64,000 nucleotides of DNA from Gemmatimonadales bacterium (GTDB lineage: Bacteria; Gemmatimonadota; Gemmatimonadetes; Gemmatimonadales; GWC2-71-9): positions 62,001-126,000 of the forward strand of contig JAWKQM010000011.1 of the NCBI GenBank assembly GCA_041390145.1, given 5' to 3'. The notes below the pieces were generated by a model that was given only the letters and a program-made list of their open reading frames with translations, ran no database searches and had not been told where the DNA came from. This document shows positions 7,736 through 17,511 of this stretch, piece by piece. The position numbers and the translations under genes were made by a program. Position 1 is the first letter of the stretch, and each line of letters begins with the position of its first letter.

Positions 7736-8638
7736 TCAGCGGTCGAGGACTGCGCGCAGCGCCTCGGGGAGGGTAGGGTAGCGGAATTCGAAGCCGCCCT
7801 CGAGCAGTCGTGCGGGGGCCACCCGCTGGCTGGCGAGGAGGGCGGCATCGGCCATTTCGCCGAAGAGGAGCCGGAGGGCGAAGGCGGGCGCCGGCACCAG
7901 GGCGGGCCGGTGGAGCACCTCGCCGAGGCGGTCGGCGAAGTCGGTGTTGCGGACAGGGTTGGGCGAGACCGCATTGACCGGGCCGGTCATCCGCGCATCC
8001 TCGAGCGCCCGCAGGACGATCCGGACGGCATCTTCGATGGCGACCCAGCTCATCCACTGCCGCCCGTTCCCGATGGGGCCACCGGCCCCGAGCAGGAAGG
8101 GCTTCACCATCCGTGGCAGGGCGCCGCCATCTGCCGCCAGGATGATCCCGAAGCGGAGATTCACGACGCGGATGCCGGCGTCGCGGGCCGGTGCCGTCGC
8201 TGCCTCCCACTCCTTGCCGACCTCGGAAAGGAAGTCGGCGCCGAGCGAGCTGTCCTCGTTGAGGACCTCGTCGCCCCGGTTGCCGTAAATCCCGATGGCG
8301 GAGGCGGACACGAGCACCTCGGGCCGGGTGGGGAGGCTGGCGAGGGATTCCGACAGCAGGCGGGTGCCCAGGATCCGGCTGCTCCGGATGCGAGCCTTCT
8401 TGTCGGCGCTCCACCGGCCTTCGGCGATCGGCTCGCCGGCGAGGTGGACGGCCCCCGTGACGCCGGCGAGGGCATCGGTGTCGATGGTGCCGTTGGAGGG
8501 GGCCCACCGGACCTCGCCGGCGCCGGGGGCTCGGCGCACCAACGAACGGTGCCCCCACCCCGCGGCGGTCAGCGCTGGGAGCAGCGCGGATCCGAGCAGG
8601 CCGGAGGCACCTGAGATAACGACGGTTCTGGTCATCAT
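7736..8638 (-). CDS. TIGR01777 family epimerase (NAD(P)-dependent, YfcH-like)
   Basis: A 300-residue extended short-chain dehydrogenase/reductase. GASGLLGSAL is the Rossmann glycine motif, and VHLAGEPIAEGRW is the family signature. Nucleotide-sugar or related NAD(P)-dependent chemistry is inferred, since family members are rarely characterised. Two consecutive ATGs occur (8638 and 8635). The -10 box at 8643-8648 would place the transcript start near 8636, which favours ATG 8635 with essentially no leader. It is followed by queC after 21 nt that hold a separate promoter. Confidence 0.85.
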   Translation of the reverse strand: MMTRTVVISGASGLLGSALLPALTAAGWGHRSLVRRAPGAGEVRWAPSNGTIDTDALAGVTGAVHLAGEPIAEGRWSADKKARIRSSRILGTRLLSESLASLPTRPEVLVSASAIGIYGNRGDEVLNEDSSLGADFLSEVGKEWEAATAPARDAGIRVVNLRFGIILAADGGALPRMVKPFLLGAGGPIGNGRQWMSWVAIEDAVRIVLRALEDARMTGPVNAVSPNPVRNTDFADRLGEVLHRPALVPAPAFALRLLFGEMADAALLASQRVAPARLLEGGFEFRYPTLPEALRAVLDR

Positions 8639-8642
8639 CTCT

Positions 8643-8648
8643 ATTATA
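8643..8648 (-). promoter_or_regulatory. TATAAT -10 box at the epimerase start (leaderless)
   Basis: Perfect TATAAT on the minus strand five bases before the first ATG. No convincing -35 hexamer lies at 16-18 bp. It repeats the arrangement seen at the GGDEF gene (5701-5706), where the -10 box almost touches the start codon. Confidence 0.55.
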
Positions 8649-8680
8649 CGTCACATGCGGGACAAAGGTCCCGTGAGCGG

Positions 8681-9517
8681 TTACGAGACGGTGAAGGTGA
8701 CCGCCATCCCATGGACGAAGTGCGGCGCCCCGTCAGCGGCAGGGACAAAACAGATCAGCCCGTAGGTGCCGGGTTCGAGAGTGGCGGTAAAGTTCTCCAC
8801 CTGACCTGGGGCCATCCCGGCCACGCCGCCAACCGGAGCGCCGGGAGGCGGCCCCTGTTCCCCTCCTGCATACCAGGCTCCAACCTGTTCCGCCGTCATG
8901 CCCGGAGCCAGCTTGACCAGCACCGCCTCGTGTACCTCCTTGCCCTGGTTCGTCACGGTGAAGGTGTGGGTGCCCGCCGCGGGGGGCTGGGAGAAGGCGA
9001 AACTGTAGTCGAGCATGGTGAGCTGGATGTCGCCGGCGGGAAGCGCGGCCACCGGGCCGGTGGCGGGCTGGACCTCCATGCCCAGGACCATTCCCTTCGC
9101 CATGTGCGGGACGCCGTCCGGAGAAGGGATGAAGCAGACCACGGCATAGGTGCCGGGCTCGAGAACGAGGGTGGTGTTCGCCTCGCCGCCCGGGGGGGCG
9201 GCGTTCGGGCCGCCAACAGACACACCCCACGCCGGCGGAGGTCCCGCGGACTGGAGCGCGGTCATGTAGTCGCTCACGGTCTTGCCGTCCTCGAGGCGGA
9301 TCAGGGTCGCGTGGTGAATCTCGGCCCCCTGGTTGACCAGTGTGAATGTGGTCAAGCCCGCGTGGACAGGGGCGGCTGGCAGCTGATAGCCGAAGTCAGT
9401 GGCGGTGATGGCGACTTCCTGCGGCGTGGCGGCGATGGGAGTCGTCGTCGCCGGGGCGGGTTCCTTGGTGCAGGCCGCGGCACTGAGACCCAGGAGCAGC
9501 AGGGGAACGAGACGCAT
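8681..9517 (-). CDS. Lipoprotein with two tandem cupredoxin-like domains
   Basis: A 278-residue exported protein: the signal peptide ends in the lipobox LSAAAC with Cys16 as lipid anchor, followed by a Pro/Thr-rich linker. Two homologous domains follow (about 35-150 and 160-278). Each keeps possible blue-copper ligands with identical spacing: His69-Cys128-His138-Met143 and His196-Cys256-His266-Met271 (C-x9-H-x4-M). Electron carriage or copper binding at the membrane is inferred. The C-to-H spacing is longer than in plastocyanin, so the copper site is not certain. ATG 9517 is chosen for the signal peptide; the frame runs further upstream without support. Confidence 0.75.
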   Translation of the reverse strand: MRLVPLLLLGLSAAACTKEPAPATTTPIAATPQEVAITATDFGYQLPAAPVHAGLTTFTLVNQGAEIHHATLIRLEDGKTVSDYMTALQSAGPPPAWGVSVGGPNAAPPGGEANTTLVLEPGTYAVVCFIPSPDGVPHMAKGMVLGMEVQPATGPVAALPAGDIQLTMLDYSFAFSQPPAAGTHTFTVTNQGKEVHEAVLVKLAPGMTAEQVGAWYAGGEQGPPPGAPVGGVAGMAPGQVENFTATLEPGTYGLICFVPAADGAPHFVHGMAVTFTVS

Positions 9518-9601
9518 ACGAGTGGATTCTCCAAGGGGGTGGGTGGCAACGGGCCAACAGGGCCGGACCATGAGCGGCTTACTGACGGGCCAGCCGGCGC
9601 G

Positions 9602-9609
9602 TATGTTTC
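9602..9609 (+). promoter_or_regulatory. TAnnTTT-like -7 element before the M1 peptidase
   Basis: TATGTTTC, one mismatch from TAnnTTTG, 29 nt before the GTG start at 9638. This leaves room for a short leader carrying the CTGGAG ribosome-binding site. TTACTG at 17 bp upstream is a weak -35. Confidence 0.4.
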
Positions 9610-9637
9610 ACGAATAGACTCCGTCTGGAGATACCAC

Positions 9638-11533
9638 GTGATCCGTCTTCTCGCCAGAGGCGCCCTCGCCTCGCTGCTGACCGCCACTGGGCTCGCCGCC
9701 CAGGGATGGCAAGTCTCCCCCTTCCGCCCCCTCAACCTGCCGGGCCTCAACGAGTACCGTGCCGCCAGCGGTCGGCCGGGCCACGCCTACTGGCAGCAGC
9801 GGGTGGACTACCGGATCGATGCAACCCTGGACCCGGCGGCCAACGAGGTGCGTGGCCGGGAGGTGATCTCGTACCACAACCGCTCCCCGGACGCGCTGCC
9901 CTACCTGTGGATGCACCTGGAGCAGAACATGTGCGCGCCCGGGAGCGTCACCTCCCAGCTCGACCAGCCACCGCTCGTCTTCCTCGGCTCTACCTTCGAC
10001 TTCTCCTGCCAGGGATTTGCGGGTGGGTTTGTGCTCGACACCGTGCTCGTGGCCGGCCGCCCGGTGACGCCCGTGGTGTACGGCACCACGATGCGGCTCG
10101 ACCTGCCGGCGCCGATGGCCGCGGGCGCCGCGCTCGACATTGTCATCCGGTGGCGGTTCAAGGTGCCTGCCTTTGGCGGCGGCCGGATGGGTCGCGACGG
10201 CACGCTCTACGAGGTGGCGCAGTGGTATCCGCGCCTTGCGGTGTACGACGACCTCCGCGGCTGGAACCACGATCCGTATATCGGGGCAGGGGAGTTCTAC
10301 CTCGAATACGGGCGGTTCGATGTCTCGTTGACCGTCCCCGCCGGCTATATCGTGGCCGCCACCGGCACGCTGCAAAACGCCGGCGAGGTCCTGACGGCCA
10401 CTCAGCGCAAGCGCCTCGCCAAGGCGGCGACCTCGACCACGCCAATCGCGGTCATTTCCAAGGCCGAGGCCGGGAACCCTGGCCGCACTCGCCCCACGGC
10501 GACCGGCACCCTCACCTGGCGCTTCAGCGCCGACAGTGTGCGCGACTTCGCGTTCGCCGCGAGCCCCGACTTCCAGTGGGATGCGAGCGCCTGGGATGGG
10601 ATTGCGATTCACACTCTCTACCGGCCCTCGGCCACGATCTGGGCTGAAGCCAACAGGATGACCAACGAGGCGCTGGCCTACTACAGTACCCAGTGGTTGC
10701 GGTACCCGTACCCGCAGTTCACCAGCATCGAGGGGCCGATCGAGGGGATGGAGTACCCGATGATCACCTTTGATCCCGCCGGCCCCAACCGGGAAGATGT
10801 GCATTGGGTGCTGGCGCACGAACTTGGGCACCAGTGGGTCCCGATGGTGGTCGGCTCCAACGAACGCCTCTATCCCTGGATGGACGAAGGGTTCAACACC
10901 TTCATCGACCTGGCCAACGCCGCGCGGTACTTCAAGGGCACCGCCTACGGCGACTCGATCGAAGTCCACCCCCTGCACCTCTATCCCGACCATGCCGGGC
11001 CGGGGGAGCAGCCGCTCGGCCTCCGGCCGGTGGAGGTGCAGGACCTCTTCTGGGCCGGCTACCAGAAGCCGGCGCTGATGCTGCAGCTCCTGCGGTACGA
11101 GGTGCTGGGCCCGCAACGGTTCGACGCCGCGTTCCGCCAGTATCTGGCCGCGTGGGCGTTCCGCCACCCGTCGCCGGCGGACTTCTTCCGCCTGATGCGT
11201 GACGCCTCCGGGATGGACCTCGACTGGTTCTGGCGGGAGTGGGTGCTGACGACCACGCAGCTCGACCAGGCGGTGGACAGCGTCGCGACCGAGAGCGGGG
11301 GCGTCACGGCGGTCAGGCTCGCCAGCCTCGGCACCATGGTCATGCCTGCGGAGCTGAAGCTCACCTTTGCCGACGGGTCCTCGGAGGTGGTACGGCTGCC
11401 GGTCGAAATGTGGAACCTGGGTCCACGCTTCACCTATCGCGTGCGCGGGAAACCCGCCGTCAGGAGTGCGGAACTCGACCCCCGGCATGCGCTGCCCGAC
11501 GTGGACCGCGCCAACAACCGGTTTCCCCGGTGA
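9638..11533 (+). CDS. Secreted M1 family metallopeptidase
   Basis: A 631-residue gluzincin related to aminopeptidase N. The signal peptide ends near LAAQ, so it is exported. The zinc site is textbook: HELGH at 394-398 and Glu417, giving HExxH-x18-E, with the VLAHELGHQW and MDEGFNTF contexts of M1 enzymes. The N-terminal half has the beta-sandwich typical of the family. The frame stays open far upstream, but the GTG at 9638 gives a proper signal peptide and has GGAG eight bases before it. The stop overlaps the next start as GTGA. Probably degrades peptides outside the cytoplasmic membrane. Confidence 0.92.
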   Translation: MIRLLARGALASLLTATGLAAQGWQVSPFRPLNLPGLNEYRAASGRPGHAYWQQRVDYRIDATLDPAANEVRGREVISYHNRSPDALPYLWMHLEQNMCAPGSVTSQLDQPPLVFLGSTFDFSCQGFAGGFVLDTVLVAGRPVTPVVYGTTMRLDLPAPMAAGAALDIVIRWRFKVPAFGGGRMGRDGTLYEVAQWYPRLAVYDDLRGWNHDPYIGAGEFYLEYGRFDVSLTVPAGYIVAATGTLQNAGEVLTATQRKRLAKAATSTTPIAVISKAEAGNPGRTRPTATGTLTWRFSADSVRDFAFAASPDFQWDASAWDGIAIHTLYRPSATIWAEANRMTNEALAYYSTQWLRYPYPQFTSIEGPIEGMEYPMITFDPAGPNREDVHWVLAHELGHQWVPMVVGSNERLYPWMDEGFNTFIDLANAARYFKGTAYGDSIEVHPLHLYPDHAGPGEQPLGLRPVEVQDLFWAGYQKPALMLQLLRYEVLGPQRFDAAFRQYLAAWAFRHPSPADFFRLMRDASGMDLDWFWREWVLTTTQLDQAVDSVATESGGVTAVRLASLGTMVMPAELKLTFADGSSEVVRLPVEMWNLGPRFTYRVRGKPAVRSAELDPRHALPDVDRANNRFPR

Positions 11534-11940
11534 CCGGGCGGGACGCGGGCAACCTGGAAGCGTTCCTGCGCGAGGAGGGGGCCCCGGATGCCGTGGTGCG
11601 AGGCGGGCTCGAGGTGCTGCTCGCCGGGTGGGAGCGGACAGTCGCGGCCGTCGAGGAAGGCTATGGCGGGGACTACGAGGACTACCTCAGCGACCTGGAT
11701 GGCCGCCAGCTGCTGGCCCAGGCACTCGAGCGGGTGACGAGAGACCAGGCGGCGCAATTCTCGGAGAAACTGGCCGAGCTCGACCGGCGGATCCGCGCCG
11801 TCACGGCACCGGTGGAGCGGTGCCTCTGGGGCAACATCGTGGCGGACGAGGAAGGATGGAGCCCGGAGGACAACTGGTGGTACTTCGTCAAACCGCTGCG
11901 CGGTCCCGAGGCCTTCCTCGCGGAGTTTCCGGCGGCCTAG
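11530..11940 (+). CDS. Conserved-looking small protein of unknown function
   Basis: A 136-residue acidic, mostly helical protein starting at a GTG that overlaps the M1 peptidase stop (GTGA), so it is probably translated by coupling. The C-terminal half is rich in Trp (CLWGNIVADEEGW then DNWWYFVKPL), suggesting a small folded domain. No signal peptide or membrane segment is seen, and no family was recognised. Its stop shares the palindrome CTAG with the stop of the opposite M50 gene, so the two genes overlap by four bases tail to tail. Confidence 0.7.
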   Translation: MTGRDAGNLEAFLREEGAPDAVVRGGLEVLLAGWERTVAAVEEGYGGDYEDYLSDLDGRQLLAQALERVTRDQAAQFSEKLAELDRRIRAVTAPVERCLWGNIVADEEGWSPEDNWWYFVKPLRGPEAFLAEFPAA

Positions 11941-13058
11941 ACGCTCCGCTGCGGGAAGTGAATCCCCGCCTGGCGCACCAGCAGGACGTCCTTCACGTTG
12001 TCGCCGGTCAACAGGCCAACCAGGGTACCGCCCCGGTCAACGACCGGGAGCGCAGGGAGTCCACTCTGGACCAGGCGTTCCAGCGCAGCGTCGAACGGCA
12101 AGTCCAGCGGTAGCGGCACAATTCCTGGATCCATGGCCCGCTCGACGCTCGCCGCTGCTCCCAGCTGCGAGAGGCCGCGGATCAGTCCGTCGCGGGTCAA
12201 CAGCCCTTCGATCTTTCCCCAGTTGTCGACCACGGGAAACTCGCCCTGCTCGCCGGCCAGGAGCGCGTCCACCGCCTGCTGCAGCGTGGCGTGCACCGGG
12301 AGGGCAACGAACTGGGTGATCATCAACTCCCGCACCGTCAGCCCGCGCCCCGCAGTGCGGGTCTCCACCGCGGCGCCCTCCGCGCCCGCGGCCAGATAGA
12401 CGAAAATCGCGATGAGCACCAGCACGATGTTCGGCCCGAGTCCCCACCTGGAAAAGAACCCGAGGCCCCAGGCGCCCAGCACGATGGCGCCGCCCTGGCC
12501 CACGCGGGCCGCGATGCGGGTGGCCCGCTGCAGGCCCACGCGCATGGCGAGCAGCGCGCGCAGCATGCGGCCGCCATCCATTGGGAAGATCGGCAGGAGG
12601 TTGAAGAGGAGCAGCGCCACGTTGATCCAGAGGAGCTGCTGGGCGAGGCCAGGCTGCGAGGGATCGAGCTGCCCCGAATCGAGGGGCGCGCCGGCCAGCC
12701 GCAGTGCGGCGAAGATGAGCAGCGCGATGGCAAGGGTGACGGCAGGGCCGGCGGCGGCGATCAGCAGTTCCTGCCGCGGCTCCTCGGGCATCCGCTCGAG
12801 GCGGGCCAGCCCGCCGATCGGGAGGAGAATGACGTCGGGGGTCCGCACGCCGAAGCGTCGCGCCATCAGGATGTGCCCGAATTCGTGGAGCAGCACGCAG
12901 GTGAAGAGGCCCAAAAGGAAAATCACCGCCTGGACGGCCGCCGCCCGCCCGCCGTCGGCGTAGGCGGCGTAGCCCCACCACGCGACCAGCGCGAGGAAGG
13001 TGATGTGCACCTTGACGTCGGTGCCGTTGACCCGCCCGATTCGGAACGACCACTGCAT
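11937..13058 (-). CDS. M50 site-2 protease-like zinc metalloprotease with CBS pair
   Basis: A 373-residue integral membrane protease of the S2P/SpoIVFB type. HEFGH at 58-62 lies in one transmembrane helix and PMDGG at 159-163 (Asp161 as third zinc ligand) in another, followed by hydrophobic helices. Residues about 235-365 form two CBS motifs, which in related enzymes bind adenine nucleotides and control activity. ATG 13058 has AGGAGC seven bases upstream. Regulated intramembrane proteolysis is inferred; no anti-sigma partner lies next to it. Confidence 0.92.
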   Translation of the reverse strand: MQWSFRIGRVNGTDVKVHITFLALVAWWGYAAYADGGRAAAVQAVIFLLGLFTCVLLHEFGHILMARRFGVRTPDVILLPIGGLARLERMPEEPRQELLIAAAGPAVTLAIALLIFAALRLAGAPLDSGQLDPSQPGLAQQLLWINVALLLFNLLPIFPMDGGRMLRALLAMRVGLQRATRIAARVGQGGAIVLGAWGLGFFSRWGLGPNIVLVLIAIFVYLAAGAEGAAVETRTAGRGLTVRELMITQFVALPVHATLQQAVDALLAGEQGEFPVVDNWGKIEGLLTRDGLIRGLSQLGAAASVERAMDPGIVPLPLDLPFDAALERLVQSGLPALPVVDRGGTLVGLLTGDNVKDVLLVRQAGIHFPQRSV

Positions 13059-13168
13059 GCCTGCTCCTGGTAACAAGTGACCCCGAAATCTCGCCCGGTC
13101 GGGCCCCCGGCGCGAGGCGTCGGGAATCTCGCGGGGGGCCGGTTCTTTCGGGGGGAGGCCGTGGGCAT

Positions 13169-13176
13169 TAACATTG
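13169..13176 (+). promoter_or_regulatory. Possible -7 element of speA
   Basis: TAACATTG, one mismatch from TAnnTTTG, 29 nt before the proposed ATT start. The rest of the 146-bp gap (13059-13204) holds only GC-rich sequence with no recognised site. Confidence 0.3.
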
Positions 13177-13192
13177 AGGCCGATTCCTCAGC

Positions 13193-13197
13193 AGGAG
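13193..13197 (+). promoter_or_regulatory. Shine-Dalgarno that fixes the ATT start of speA
   Basis: AGGAG seven bases before ATT 13205. No ATG, GTG or TTG is in frame between the preceding in-frame stop (13175) and the ATG at 13277. Confidence 0.65.
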
Positions 13198-13204
13198 CAC
13201 CGCG

Positions 13205-15136
13205 ATTACGACCGTCACGCCGCCGAACGCCCCGCCCGCCAGTTGGACGTCCAAGGACGCCGAGAAGCTCTACAACATGCCGGGCTGGGGCCTGGGCTTC
13301 TTCCGGATCAATGCGGAGGGCCATGTCACGGTGCATGCCGATGGCGACCCCGCGCGCGGCCTCGACCTCTATCAACTGGCCATGGACCTCCAGGCGCAGG
13401 GTGTCGGGCTGCCGCTGCTGCTCCGCTTCTCCGACATCCTGCGTGCCCGCATCTCCCAGCTGGCCGAGGTGTTCAGCCGGGCCATCACGGAGTTCGGGTA
13501 CACCGGGTCGTACACGACGGTGTATCCGATCAAGGTCAACCAGCAGCGCCACGTCGTGCAGGAAATCGTCGAATTCGGCGCCGCCCACGGCGTCGGCCTG
13601 GAGTGCGGCAGCAAGCCGGAGCTGCAGGCCGTCCTCGGCCTGCACGAAAGCACGCAGCACCTGATTGTCTGCAACGGCTACAAGGACGAGGAATTCATCC
13701 GGCTGGCCCTCATGGGACAGCGCCTGGGCCACCAGGTGTTCATCGTGGTGGAGCAGCTCCACGAACTGGACCTGTTGTTGTCGGTGGCCGACGAGATGGG
13801 GATCGTGCCGACCCTTGGCGTGCGCATCAAGCTGGCCACCGAAGGGTCGGGTCGCTGGGCCAAGAGCGGCGGGGAGAAGTCCAAGTTTGGCCTCAGCGCC
13901 GTGGAACTGATGCGGCTGCTGACCAAGCTCGATCGACTCGGCCGGAAGGACCTGCTCCGGCTGGTGCACTTCCACCTCGGCAGCCAGATCACCGACATCC
14001 GCCACGTGAAGGCCGGGCTGGAGGAGATCACCCGGTACTACGGCGAGATCCACGCGATGGGCTTCCAGCTGACCCACGTGGATGTCGGAGGGGGCCTCGG
14101 CGTGGACTACGACGGGTCGCGCTCGACCCGGCCCGCCAGCGTGAACTACACCATGCGGGAATACGCGAGCGACGTGGTGTACACCATCGGCACCGCCTGC
14201 CAGGAGCGGGACTTGCCGATGCCGCACCTGATCTCGGAGTCGGGTCGGGCGCTCACGGCGCACCACTCCCTGCTGCTGGTAAACGTGATCGATGTCGAGA
14301 GCCAGGTGGAGCCGGTGCCGCCCGTCCTCGGCGACGAGCCGCACGTGCTCCTCCGGGAGATGTCGGAAAACCTCGAAGGGTTGAGCATGGAGCGGCTCGA
14401 CGAGGCGTTCCACGACGTCATCTTCGCCAAGGAACGGACCAACGAATACTTCGCGAGCGGCGTGTTCACGCTCCGGGACAAGGCCGACGCCGAGCAGCTG
14501 TATCTCTGCACGCTGACGGCCATGCAGCAGCTGCTCGGCGACGACCGCACCTCCCATCCCGAAATCACGGCCCACATCGACGCCACCCTGGTGGACCGGT
14601 ACTTCTCCAACTTCTCGGTGTTCCAGTCCCTGCCGGACAACTGGGCCATCGACCAGCTCTTCCCGATCATGCCGATCCACCGGCTCAACGAGCGACCGAC
14701 GCGCCGGGGCACGGTCCAGGACATCACCTGCGACTCCGACGGCGTCATCGACCGCTTCGCGGGGGGGCGCAAGGGCAAACCCTCGCTGGAGTTGCACGCC
14801 TGCGCCGACGGCGACGCCTATGTGCTCGGGTTTTTCCTGACCGGTGCGTACCAGGAGATCCTGGGCGACCTCCACAATCTCTTCGGTGACACCAACGCCG
14901 TGCACGTCCGCATGACGCCGCAGGGATACCAGGTGACCGACCTGGTGCACGGGGACACGGTGACCGAGGTCCTGAACTATGTCCAGTTCCACGCCTCCGA
15001 CCTGCTGGCCACCTGGCGCCGTAAAGTGACCGCGGCCCGGGATCTCTCCCGGGCCGAGGCCAATTCCTTCATTGCGGATTATGTCGCCGGGCTCGAGGGA
15101 TACACCTACCTCGAGGGCGAGGCTCGGCGCGAGTAG
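13205..15136 (+). CDS. speA: Biosynthetic arginine decarboxylase, apparent ATT start
   Basis: PLP enzyme of the SpeA family (arginine to agmatine, first step of polyamine synthesis). It would be 643 residues, close to the usual 630-660. PLP lysine Lys110 lies in YPIKVNQQ, HFHLGSQ and DVGGGLGVDYDG are the phosphate-binding regions, and FSNFSVFQSLPDNW is near the C-terminus. The first ATG (13277) would remove the conserved W(T/S)xxDAEKLYN segment. That segment is encoded in frame upstream and reaches back to ATT 13205, seven bases after AGGAG. AUU starts are rare and best known in infC. It converges on gltA with a 3-nt gap. Confidence 0.92.
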   Translation: MTTVTPPNAPPASWTSKDAEKLYNMPGWGLGFFRINAEGHVTVHADGDPARGLDLYQLAMDLQAQGVGLPLLLRFSDILRARISQLAEVFSRAITEFGYTGSYTTVYPIKVNQQRHVVQEIVEFGAAHGVGLECGSKPELQAVLGLHESTQHLIVCNGYKDEEFIRLALMGQRLGHQVFIVVEQLHELDLLLSVADEMGIVPTLGVRIKLATEGSGRWAKSGGEKSKFGLSAVELMRLLTKLDRLGRKDLLRLVHFHLGSQITDIRHVKAGLEEITRYYGEIHAMGFQLTHVDVGGGLGVDYDGSRSTRPASVNYTMREYASDVVYTIGTACQERDLPMPHLISESGRALTAHHSLLLVNVIDVESQVEPVPPVLGDEPHVLLREMSENLEGLSMERLDEAFHDVIFAKERTNEYFASGVFTLRDKADAEQLYLCTLTAMQQLLGDDRTSHPEITAHIDATLVDRYFSNFSVFQSLPDNWAIDQLFPIMPIHRLNERPTRRGTVQDITCDSDGVIDRFAGGRKGKPSLELHACADGDAYVLGFFLTGAYQEILGDLHNLFGDTNAVHVRMTPQGYQVTDLVHGDTVTEVLNYVQFHASDLLATWRRKVTAARDLSRAEANSFIADYVAGLEGYTYLEGEARRE

Positions 15137-15139
15137 CGC

Positions 15140-16426
<1,287 letters not shown>

Positions 16427-16503
16427 AGAGCGGTCCTTATGGTGAGAAGGTGTTGCGGTGACGGCTGGAAAATAGCCGGGAAGCAGGCCGGGGCAAAGCC
16501 GGT

Positions 16504-16511
16504 TACGTTTG
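16504..16511 (+). promoter_or_regulatory. TAnnTTTG -7 element, leaderless start of the ADP-ribosylglycohydrolase
   Basis: TACGTTTG, an exact match to TAnnTTTG, followed seven bases later by ATG 16519. The transcript start should fall at or next to the A of ATG. No -33 element was found at normal spacing. Confidence 0.5.
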
Positions 16512-16518
16512 TTGGCCG

Positions 16519-17424
16519 ATGCCTTCCGCTCCTCTCACCATCGCCGAGCGCGCCCGCGGCGCCCTCCTCGGACACGCCGCCGGGAACGCGCTTGGTGTAC
16601 CCACCGAGTTCCTTGGCAGCCCCGAGGCCATCCTGGCGGCATTTCCGGGTGGCGTGCGTGACATCATCCGGCGTGACACCCCCGAGAGTCCTTTCGACGA
16701 CGACGTCGCCATGGCGCTCCTCCTCGCCGAGGAGCTCCTGACGGGTGATGTGGACCTGGAGCGCCTCGCCCAGCGCTGGATCTCCTGGCTCGACGCCGAT
16801 GGCCGGGGGGCCGGCGTCTGGACCCGGACCGCCCTGAACCATATCCGGACCCACGGCTCCCCTCCCTCCGGCACCGGGGGGCGCGCGCCCAACGGCGCGG
16901 TCATGCGCGCCCTCCCGGTCGCCATCGCGACCCGCGGTTCACCGCGGAACCTCGTGGCGGGCACCTGGCACACCGCCGCGCTGACCCATCCCGACGACCG
17001 GTGCACCTGGGGGGCCGTGGCGGTCAACGTCGCCGCGGCAGAGCTGCTGGCGGGCCGCCGGGATTTCCTCGCCGACGTGATCGAAGTGCTGCGCGTCAAC
17101 GAAGCCCCGGCAGAATTGATGGCCGCCATCCGCCGCGTGCCGCTCGAGCGGCGGGAGGAGCTTCCGATCCTTGGCGACCGGGCGTGGGATGCCGTCAGCT
17201 GCGTGGAAATTGCGCTCTGGGCGGCGTGGAATGAACCGAACCTCGAGTCGGCCCTGATTTGGCTTGCCAACGCCGGGGGCGACACCGACACCAACGCCGC
17301 CGTGGCGGGCGGACTGCTCGGCGCCCGGGACGGCGAGGCGGCGATTCCCGAACGGTGGATCGCGGCGCTTCCCGAGGTGGACCGGCTCCGGACGATTGCG
17401 ACCGGGCTGGTCGGGGAAGCGTGA
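16519..17424 (+). CDS. ADP-ribosylglycohydrolase family protein
   Basis: A 301-residue protein of the DraG/ARH fold, which removes ADP-ribose from proteins or hydrolyses related ADP-ribosyl compounds using two magnesium ions. Metal-site motifs are present: FDDDVAMALL near residue 55-64, where DDT is more usual, and NAGGDTDTNAAVAGGLLGA near 250. The missing Thr of the first motif is a small deviation. No signal peptide, so cytoplasmic. Target unknown; there is no partner ADP-ribosyltransferase nearby. Confidence 0.88.
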   Translation: MPSAPLTIAERARGALLGHAAGNALGVPTEFLGSPEAILAAFPGGVRDIIRRDTPESPFDDDVAMALLLAEELLTGDVDLERLAQRWISWLDADGRGAGVWTRTALNHIRTHGSPPSGTGGRAPNGAVMRALPVAIATRGSPRNLVAGTWHTAALTHPDDRCTWGAVAVNVAAAELLAGRRDFLADVIEVLRVNEAPAELMAAIRRVPLERREELPILGDRAWDAVSCVEIALWAAWNEPNLESALIWLANAGGDTDTNAAVAGGLLGARDGEAAIPERWIAALPEVDRLRTIATGLVGEA

Positions 17425-17511
17425 GCGGCCTCCTCTCGCGTTTCGGCTCCCCGTGCGATATATCTCCCTTCTACCCCCGAACCTCGTCCCCGAATCGGAA
17501 GGCCCAGATCG

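Noticed and set aside
8711..9637. N-terminal extension of the M1 peptidase
   Set aside because: It runs antisense to the cupredoxin lipoprotein, and the GTG at 9638 has a Shine-Dalgarno and a signal peptide.
12923..14992. Long antisense frame over speA
   Set aside because: Same reason; speA has a complete PLP enzyme sequence and the antisense protein has no family features.
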